A stretch of DNA of 7,606 nucleotides from Paracoccaceae bacterium. GTDB lineage: Bacteria > Pseudomonadota > Alphaproteobacteria > Rhodobacterales > Rhodobacteraceae. Location of the stretch: positions 1 through 7,606 of the forward strand of contig JAESQH010000202.1 of NCBI GenBank assembly GCA_016765235.1. Reading direction: 5' to 3'. Position numbers and translations under genes: made by a program. The notes beneath the pieces are model-generated. The model saw only the letters and a program-made list of their open reading frames with translations, was not told where the DNA came from and ran no database searches. Below, piece by piece: positions 1 through 4,582 of this stretch (position 1 is the first letter of the stretch; the number at the start of each line of letters is the position of its first letter).

Positions 1-78
1 CTTGGCATGAAACCTCCTGAATTTTGGGTCTATAAGGATGAACCCTCAATTATCACAGCGTCAAGGGCGAAGAACAAC

Positions 79-84
79 AGGGAG
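79..84 (+). promoter_or_regulatory. Ribosome binding site of the first ATPase gene
   Basis: AGGGAG lies 6 bases before the ATG at 91. This decides the start: the reading frame is open back to the window edge with another ATG at 7, but that one has no Shine-Dalgarno sequence and would add 28 residues that look unlike any ABC ATPase N-terminus. From 91 the protein begins in the usual way for this family. In the leader 1-78 I see only a weak promoter candidate (TTGGGT at 24-29 and AATTAT at 48-53, 18 bases apart), which I do not call. Confidence 0.6.
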
Positions 85-90
85 CGTTTC

Positions 91-1095
91 ATGCTCGATA
101 GTACCGCCAGGATTCTAGACGTGGCGAATTTGAAAACCGTGGTTAACACGCGCGATGGTGCGGTTCATGCGGTCAACGGGGTTAGTTTCTCACTTGCACC
201 GGGCGAGCTGTTGGGCATCGTCGGGGAAAGTGGGGCGGGTAAATCTGTAACGATGATGTCGTTGATGGATCTGCGGCCCTCCCCGCCGGTCGAAATCGTT
301 TCTGGTGATATTATCATTGACGGCGAGGATGTTCGTGCAATGACTGCGCGGGAATTACGCGCGCTTCGTGGTGGCAAAGTCGGGTTTATCTTTAAAGACC
401 CTATGACCTCGCTTAACCCAGTGTTTTCGGTCAGCTTCCAGTTGAGGGAGCCGCTGCGCGAGCACCTTGGTATGAGCAAATCATAAGCACAGGCGCGCGC
501 CGCAGAGTTATTGGAACCGGTGGGTATTCCCGATGCAATCAACCGCCTTAGAGATTATCCCCATCAGTTTTCCGGCGGTATGCGCCAGCGCGTAATGATC
601 GCGATTGCGCTGTCGTGTGATCCAAAAGTTTTAATCGTGGACGAACCGACCACGGCGCTGGACGTAACCATTCAGCCACAAATTCTGGAATTGGTGCGCG
701 AACTTCGCCAGAAGATGGGCATGGCGATTATCTGGATCACGCACGACCTTGGCGTCATTGCCGGTATCGCGGATCGCGTCGCGGTTATGTATGCGGCGCA
801 GATCGTGGAGCATGCCGAAGTTAAGGAATTGTTCCGAAACCCACCGCACCCCTACACCCGCGCGTTGTTGGAAACGCTGCCAAAAGCGGAAGGTCAGCGG
901 GATAAACGTTTGCGCTCTATTGAGGGGCAACCACCCAATATGACCACAGCCCCGACCTCTTGCGAATTTGCACCACGTTGTTCACACGCGTTTGATCGCT
1001 GTCGGTCCGAAAACCCGCAACGTATTAGTGTTGGCGAGGGCCACGATGTTGCCTGTTGGTGGGACGCAAATACCGGAGGGCCGCGGAATACTTGA
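91..1095 (+). pseudogene. Peptide-type ABC transporter ATPase (DppD-like), interrupted by an in-frame stop
   Basis: This would be one of the two cytoplasmic ATPases driving a dipeptide/oligopeptide-type importer. Read through the stop it spans 334 codons, normal for DppD/OppD. Walker A (GESGAGKS) is at residues 45-52, the signature FSGGMRQR at 160-167, Walker B LIVDEP at 181-186 and the switch histidine at 218. The C-terminal oligopeptide-transporter extension follows, with its cysteine cluster (CEFAPRC). Codon 132 (484-486) is TAA, and family-like sequence resumes in the same frame directly after it, so this is a point nonsense change and not a frameshift. The first product would be 131 residues, with Walker A but no signature or Walker B. 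The Q-loop reads FKDP instead of FQDP (Lys102), and residues 60, 62 and 196 (Asp, Arg, Pro) also differ from what I expect at conserved places. Together these point to a dead gene. A sequencing error could explain the stop alone. Confidence 0.85.
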
Positions 1096-1111
1096 TGACA
1101 ACGCCCCTTTG

Positions 1112-2071
1112 GTGAAGGTTGAAAACCTGAAGATGTACTTCCCGATTTATCGCGGCATTCTTAGCCGCCGCGTCGGCGAGGTTAAAGCGGTTGATGGTCT
1201 CTCTTTCGATATCATGGAAGGAGAAACGCTTGGATTGGTCGGCGAAAGCGGATGCGGAAAATCGACTGTTGGGCGGGCATTGCTGCACCTATACGATTTA
1301 ACCAACGGCGCAATTGAGGTGAACGGCCACGATATCAGCACACTCGAAGGTGAAGAATTGCGCGAACTCCGGCCTGAAATGCAGATGATTTTCCAGGATA
1401 CGCAGGCCAGTTTGAACCCGCGTATGACCGTTGGATCGATCATCGCAGAACCGCTGGATGAACACACCAAACTTTCCAAAACGGACAAACGCGCGAAAGT
1501 CGGGGAACTGATGGATGCGGTTGGCTTGGCCCGCCATTTCGCGGATCGCTACCCGCACGAGTTTTCAGGTGGCCAACGCCAACGCATCGGTATTGCTCGC
1601 GCGCTGGCCCTTAATCCGAAGTTTATCGTTTGTGACGAACCTATTGCGGCACTCGATGTGTCAATTCAGGCGCAAGTTGTTAATCTTTTGGAAGATTTGC
1701 AGGAACAACTGGGCCTGACGTACCTGTTTATCAGCCACGATCTGTCCATGATCCGCCACCTCGCTACCCGTGTGGCCGTTATGTATCTGGGCAAAATTGT
1801 AGAGCTATCGCCGCGTGATGCGTTATATGAAGCACCGCTGCACCCCTACACCGAGGCTTTGTTGTCCGCCGTTCCGCGCCCGGATACGGCACAAGCAGCC
1901 ACGCGGAATAGGATCATCCTTAAAGGGGATGTTCCAAGCCCGTCAAACCCGCCGAAAGGCTGTAATTTCTGCACACGGTGTCCGAAAGTGCAGGATATCT
2001 GTCGCTCTCTTGAACCGGTGTGGCGAGATTTCGGAGATGGGCGTTTTGCTGCCTGTCATCTGATTGATTAA
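1112..2071 (+). CDS. Peptide-type ABC transporter ATPase (DppF-like), N-terminus apparently frameshifted
   Basis: Second ATPase of the importer, expected to pair with the upstream ATPase under the two permeases. Counting from the GTG at 1112 (319 residues): Walker A GESGCGKST 44-52, Q-loop Gln95, signature FSGGQRQR 151-158, Walker B IVCDEP 172-177, switch His209, and a C-terminal extension with the NFCTRCP cysteine cluster. All catalytic residues are present. One oddity is FQDT where FQDP is usual. The natural start is probably the ATG at 1095, which overlaps the previous TGA as TGATG and follows GGAGGG at 1075-1080. That frame opens as MTTPL, matching the family's N-terminus, but hits TGA at 1113-1115. 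Restoring one base in the CCCCTTT run (1104-1110) would join it to LVKVENLK. As the sequence stands, translation needs a weak TTG (1109) or GTG (1112) start with no good ribosome binding site. It is either a slightly truncated but usable protein or a fresh pseudogene. Confidence 0.75.
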   Translation: MKVENLKMYFPIYRGILSRRVGEVKAVDGLSFDIMEGETLGLVGESGCGKSTVGRALLHLYDLTNGAIEVNGHDISTLEGEELRELRPEMQMIFQDTQASLNPRMTVGSIIAEPLDEHTKLSKTDKRAKVGELMDAVGLARHFADRYPHEFSGGQRQRIGIARALALNPKFIVCDEPIAALDVSIQAQVVNLLEDLQEQLGLTYLFISHDLSMIRHLATRVAVMYLGKIVELSPRDALYEAPLHPYTEALLSAVPRPDTAQAATRNRIILKGDVPSPSNPPKGCNFCTRCPKVQDICRSLEPVWRDFGDGRFAACHLID

Positions 2072-2079
2072 CTGAAGAT

Positions 2080-2094
2080 GCGGGATTAACCCGC
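2080..2094 (+). other. Small intergenic GC hairpin before the binding-protein remnant
   Basis: GCGGG and CCCGC form a 5-bp stem around an ATTAA loop, 8 bases after the second ATPase stop codon. No T-run follows, so it is not a canonical terminator. It may be an mRNA processing or stability element, or chance. Confidence 0.3.
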
Positions 2095-2111
2095 GCTAAA
2101 TACCAACTTAC

Positions 2112-2116
2112 GAGGA
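2112..2116 (+). promoter_or_regulatory. Ribosome binding site of the binding-protein remnant
   Basis: GAGGA sits 4 bases before the ATG at 2121, which opens a clear signal peptide. The translation start of the lost gene is therefore still intact and should still direct synthesis of a short secreted peptide if the region is transcribed. Confidence 0.6.
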
Positions 2117-2120
2117 AATT

Positions 2121-2365
2121 ATGAGACTTAAAACTACTTTAATAGGAGCAGCCGCTGCATCGGTATTTGCTTCGACGGCTATGGCGGGCTCGGATGAAGC
2201 CGTGGCCGCGATGGTCATGTAAATCTGATCTATTGGCAAGCTGCCTCGATCACGAACCAGTATTTGTCCGGTGGTACGAAAGATAGTGCCAATACGCTGG
2301 ACGGCGTTGCACTTAACGCTTTGGACAGTGAGCTTTGGAACATCGCTGACTGGTCACGTAAGTAA
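2121..2365 (+). pseudogene. Remnant of the transporter's periplasmic substrate-binding protein (large internal deletion)
   Basis: The full-length protein would be the periplasmic peptide-type (SBP family 5) binding subunit of this importer, normally some 550-600 residues. Codons 1-22 encode an intact signal peptide (MRLKTTLIGAAAASVFAST then AMA, cleavage before GSDE). This frame stops at 2220-2222 after 33 codons. From 2213 the frame one base earlier carries the expected mature N-terminus, GHVNLIYWQAASI then LSGGTKD (to 2284). It runs straight into what I recognise as the family's extreme C-terminus, ANTLDG then LDSELWNIADWSRK and TAA at 2363-2365. The middle, about 500 codons, is missing, with the join at about 2284-2288. 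A second small indel near 2200-2215 shifts the frame. Even the C-terminal piece has Leu where NAWDSELW is usual. The slot between ATPases and permeases is where the binding-protein gene is expected. No functional protein is possible from this locus. Confidence 0.85.
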
Positions 2366-2380
2366 AACCTGAACCTGTGA

Positions 2381-2400
2381 CTGCGGGGGAAACCTCGCAG
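2381..2400 (+). other. 8-bp stem-loop with GAAA tetraloop between binding-protein remnant and permease gene
   Basis: CTGCGGGG and CCTCGCAG pair over 8 positions (one G-T wobble) around a GAAA loop of the stable GNRA class. No T-run follows, so it should not terminate strongly. Hairpins here are known in binding-protein-dependent transporter operons, where they protect the upstream binding-protein mRNA end and lower downstream permease expression. That role is inferred. The hairpin has outlived the gene it would have served. Confidence 0.55.
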
Positions 2401-2434
2401 CCATGCCATTAAGACTGCTGAACCGAGGCGCAAA

Positions 2435-3445
2435 ATGTTTAACTACACTATCCGTAGATTGATCTTCACGATCCCGACGCTTCTGTTCATCAGTTTCGTT
2501 ATCTTTTTCATTCTGGACACAGCTCCGAACGACCCGACAGGTAACCTGCCCCTAACCATCCCGCCCGAAGTGCGCGTCAAAATCCGCGCCTCGCTTGGTT
2601 TGGATCAGCCGATGTTCATCCGGTACCTTCTGTGGTGTCAGCAATTCTTCATTAACGAACCGTTAAACTTGATTGAGGAATGGTTCAACATCACCATCGG
2701 TGACGGTGACCGCCTTCGCGTGCAAAGCTGGGCGACACGCTTCCCCGTTGTGGATTTGGTTGTTGAACGTATGCCGCAGACTTTGTGGGTTGTGGGAATG
2801 TCTTATGTCGTTGGTATTATCATCGCGATCCCGATCGGCGTAATCTCCGCTTATAACCAATATAGCTGGTTCGACCAGATCGGCACTTTTGTTTCGATGC
2901 TTGGTTTCTCGGTTCCAACGTTCTTTACCGGCCTACTGATGATCGTGATATTCTCGGTGAACCTGCGTTGGTTCCCGTCGATATATGACACGACGCTTAA
3001 GGTGGACAGCTGGGGCAATTTTGTTCTGCAAGTTAAACAAATGATCATGCCGGTGATGGTGTTGGCGTTCTTTAACGCAGCCCAGCTTAGCCGGTTCATG
3101 CGTGCCTCCATGCTGGACAACCTGCAACAGGATTACGTGCGTACAGCGCGCGCCAAGGGTTTGAAGGAGCGGGTTGTAATTTTAACGCACGTTCTGCGCA
3201 ACTCGCTTATTCCTGTTGTAACCGTCATCGCTTTGGGCGTTCCGCAAGTTTTCGGTGGCGCTATTATCACCGAGCAAATCTTTAAAGTTAACGGGCTGGG
3301 CCAACTTCTGATAATCGGCATCCAAGGTGCTGATATTCCGTTAGTGCAAACCCTTACATTCATCTTCGCGGTGCTGATCGTGCTGTTCAACCTTATCGCC
3401 GACATTCTATATGGCTTGCTTGATCCAAGGATCCGCTATGACTGA
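2435..3445 (+). CDS. Peptide-type ABC transporter inner-membrane permease (DppB-like)
   Basis: One of the two membrane permeases of the dipeptide/oligopeptide-type importer, 336 residues and complete. Hydrophobic segments lie at about residues 9-28, 115-138, 148-172, 200-218, 256-280 and 303-327, the six-helix layout of DppB/OppB with a long periplasmic loop after helix 1. The EAA loop that docks on the ATPases is at about 233-262 (DYVRTARAKGLKE through NSLIP), and the C-terminus LDPRIRYD is typical. The start at 2435 has GAGG at 2425-2428 with a 6-base spacer. The gene overlaps the next permease by 8 bases. I see no disrupted motif, unlike the three genes before it. The substrate cannot be read from a permease; the family imports peptides but also other small polar compounds. 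Confidence 0.93.
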   Translation: MFNYTIRRLIFTIPTLLFISFVIFFILDTAPNDPTGNLPLTIPPEVRVKIRASLGLDQPMFIRYLLWCQQFFINEPLNLIEEWFNITIGDGDRLRVQSWATRFPVVDLVVERMPQTLWVVGMSYVVGIIIAIPIGVISAYNQYSWFDQIGTFVSMLGFSVPTFFTGLLMIVIFSVNLRWFPSIYDTTLKVDSWGNFVLQVKQMIMPVMVLAFFNAAQLSRFMRASMLDNLQQDYVRTARAKGLKERVVILTHVLRNSLIPVVTVIALGVPQVFGGAIITEQIFKVNGLGQLLIIGIQGADIPLVQTLTFIFAVLIVLFNLIADILYGLLDPRIRYD

Positions 3446-4340
3446 TACAACTCTTGAGGGCAAAGGCCGTACGCTTTGGGGCGACGTTTGGGATCAATAC
3501 AAAACCCACAAAGGCGCTTTGGTTGGCACGGCTGTTTTCCTGTTCATCTTGTTCGCGGTGTTCCTCGGCCCGTACATATATAAAGTCGATCCGCAATACC
3601 TGAACATCCGCGTAAAGAACCAAGGGCCGAGCATGGCGCACCTGTTAGGGACAGACCAACTTGGCCGCGATATGCTGGCACAGGTTCTCCATGGCGGACG
3701 AGTGTCTATGGCAGTAGGTGTGATCGCAATGGCGATCTCGTTGCTGGTTGGCACTATGGTTGGCCTACTGGCCGGATATTTCAAGAAACTCGACGGGCCG
3801 CTGATGCGGTTGACTGATCTATTCCTTGCCCTACCATTGTTGCCGCTATTGTTGGTTATCATCATGCTGTTTCGCGACACGTTGCGGGGCATGTTTGGAC
3901 CAGAAACCGGTATTTTCATCCTGATCGTATCTATCATCGGAGCCACAAGCTGGATGCACACCGCACGGATCGTTCGTGGTGATGTGCTTGCACAAAAGGA
4001 GCGCGAGTTCGTGCTGGCAGCCAAATCCATCGGCACACCTGATCGTCGCGTGATACTACGGCACATTCTGCCAAACGTGCTATCGCCCATCATGGTTTCC
4101 GCAACCCTCGGTGTGGCCAACGCGATCATCACTGAAAGTGCACTATCATTCCTTGGCCTCGGATTCCCGTCGGATTTCCCGACTTGGGGCCGCCTGCTGT
4201 TTGATGGTGCAAACTATATGACCCTAACGCCCGCACGTGTTGTATGGCCGGGCTTAGCCATATCGTTGACCGTGCTAAGTGTAAACTTCATCGGTGACGG
4301 ATTGCGCGATGCGCTCGACCCACGGATCAGGGGGCGCTAA
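3438..4340 (+). CDS. Peptide-type ABC transporter inner-membrane permease (DppC-like)
   Basis: Partner permease of the importer, 300 residues. The order is a cytoplasmic N-terminus, helix 1 at about 27-48, the OppC N-domain hallmark GTDQLGRDML at 71-80, helices at about 91-114, 126-146 and 158-174, the EAA loop at 190-221 (EFVLAAKSIG through LPNVLSP), then SALSFLGLG and a last helix at about 268-287, ending LDPRIRGR. The ATG at 3438 is chosen because AAGGA at 3427-3431 precedes it by 6 bases and it overlaps the upstream permease's end (3438-3445), which suggests translational coupling. An in-frame ATG at 3411 lies deep in the upstream gene without a ribosome binding site. The TAA at 4338-4340 overlaps the stop codon of the convergent gene. 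The reading frame is intact with no odd residues in key motifs. Confidence 0.93.
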   Translation: MTDTTLEGKGRTLWGDVWDQYKTHKGALVGTAVFLFILFAVFLGPYIYKVDPQYLNIRVKNQGPSMAHLLGTDQLGRDMLAQVLHGGRVSMAVGVIAMAISLLVGTMVGLLAGYFKKLDGPLMRLTDLFLALPLLPLLLVIIMLFRDTLRGMFGPETGIFILIVSIIGATSWMHTARIVRGDVLAQKEREFVLAAKSIGTPDRRVILRHILPNVLSPIMVSATLGVANAIITESALSFLGLGFPSDFPTWGRLLFDGANYMTLTPARVVWPGLAISLTVLSVNFIGDGLRDALDPRIRGR

Positions 4341-4346
4341 CCGCCC
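4332..4346. other. GC hairpin carrying both convergent stop codons in its loop
   Basis: GGGCG and CGCCC form a perfect 5-bp stem, extendable by two G-T pairs on the + strand. The loop CTAAC contains the + strand TAA (4338-4340) and the - strand TAG (4337-4339). There is no T-run on either side, so alone it is a poor terminator. It could slow polymerase or mark a 3' end for both transcripts. Confidence 0.45.
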
Positions 4347-4582
4347 TTCATATACGGCATTAGAACGACTTCGCTGTCGGGTTTGATCGGCGTGAACCAC
4401 GCTTCTTTGTAGATCAAACCGTCTATCGCAACAGAAACCCCGCCCTCGATGATCTGATCGAGAGCGGGGTATTTTTCTGCCAAGGCTTTAAGCATTTCAC
4501 CCGTGTTTCGGGCTTCAACCTCAACTTCGGTCAGGCCACCCGTTGCAGATCGCAATGATCCCCAAAGGTTGACCGTAACCAT
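4337..4582 (-). CDS. MoaD/ThiS-like ubiquitin-fold protein of the molybdenum hydroxylase operon
   Basis: A small 81-residue protein with the size and pattern of MoaD/ThiS sulfur carriers. It starts MVTVNLWGSLRS, has a central helix region (about 27-38), VAIDG at 51-55 where the family has its conserved strand, and a C-terminal PYMKGG. In this family the terminal Gly-Gly is adenylated and thiocarboxylated, and MoaD gives that sulfur to molybdopterin. The start overlaps the large-subunit stop as TAATG with only a weak Shine-Dalgarno sequence, so it is probably translated by coupling and made in step with the enzyme. A dedicated role in supplying or sulfurating the cofactor of this enzyme is inferred. 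No MoaE or MoeB partner is visible here. It could instead be a structural or delivery factor using the same fold. The coding sequence also contains the + strand terminator at 4437-4476. Confidence 0.8.
   Translation of the reverse strand: MVTVNLWGSLRSATGGLTEVEVEARNTGEMLKALAEKYPALDQIIEGGVSVAIDGLIYKEAWFTPIKPDSEVVLMPYMKGG
4437..4476 (+). terminator. Intrinsic terminator of the transporter operon, embedded in the convergent MoaD-like gene
   Basis: ACCCCGCCCTCGAT (4437-4450) pairs with ATCGAGAGCGGGGT (4457-4470) over 14 positions with one C-A mismatch, around a GATCTG loop. One base later comes TTTTT (4472-4476). This is the classic GC stem plus T-run on the + strand, about 100 bases past the last transporter stop codon. 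On the - strand the stem is complete (the mismatch becomes a G-U pair) and is followed by a weaker TTTCTGTT, but ribosomes translating the MoaD-like gene would melt it there. Confidence 0.7.

Noticed and set aside
7..90. Leader peptide beginning MKPPEFW, faintly like the start of LpxK
   Set aside because: Only about seven residues agree, the rest does not resemble LpxK, and the frame runs directly into the ATPase. It is more likely untranslated leader than a gene remnant.
484..486. Programmed readthrough or a recoded codon at the internal TAA
   Set aside because: TAA is not a selenocysteine (TGA) or pyrrolysine (TAG) codon, there is no special structure that I can see after it, and neighbouring lesions make simple decay the better explanation.
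968..1111. Upstream start at 968 for the second ATPase, adding 48 residues
   Set aside because: This stretch overlaps the end of the first ATPase in another frame, has no family similarity, and no ribosome binding site precedes 968. Family-like sequence begins only at about 1109.
3411..3437. Start at 3411 for the second permease
   Set aside because: It lies inside the end of the first permease gene without a ribosome binding site. The ATG at 3438 has AAGGA at the right distance and begins like the family.
3494..4132. Long 212-codon open frame on the - strand
   Set aside because: It is the antisense of the intact DppC-like permease. The translation is unusually rich in Arg, Ser, Thr and Pro with no domain, which is what an antisense shadow gives.
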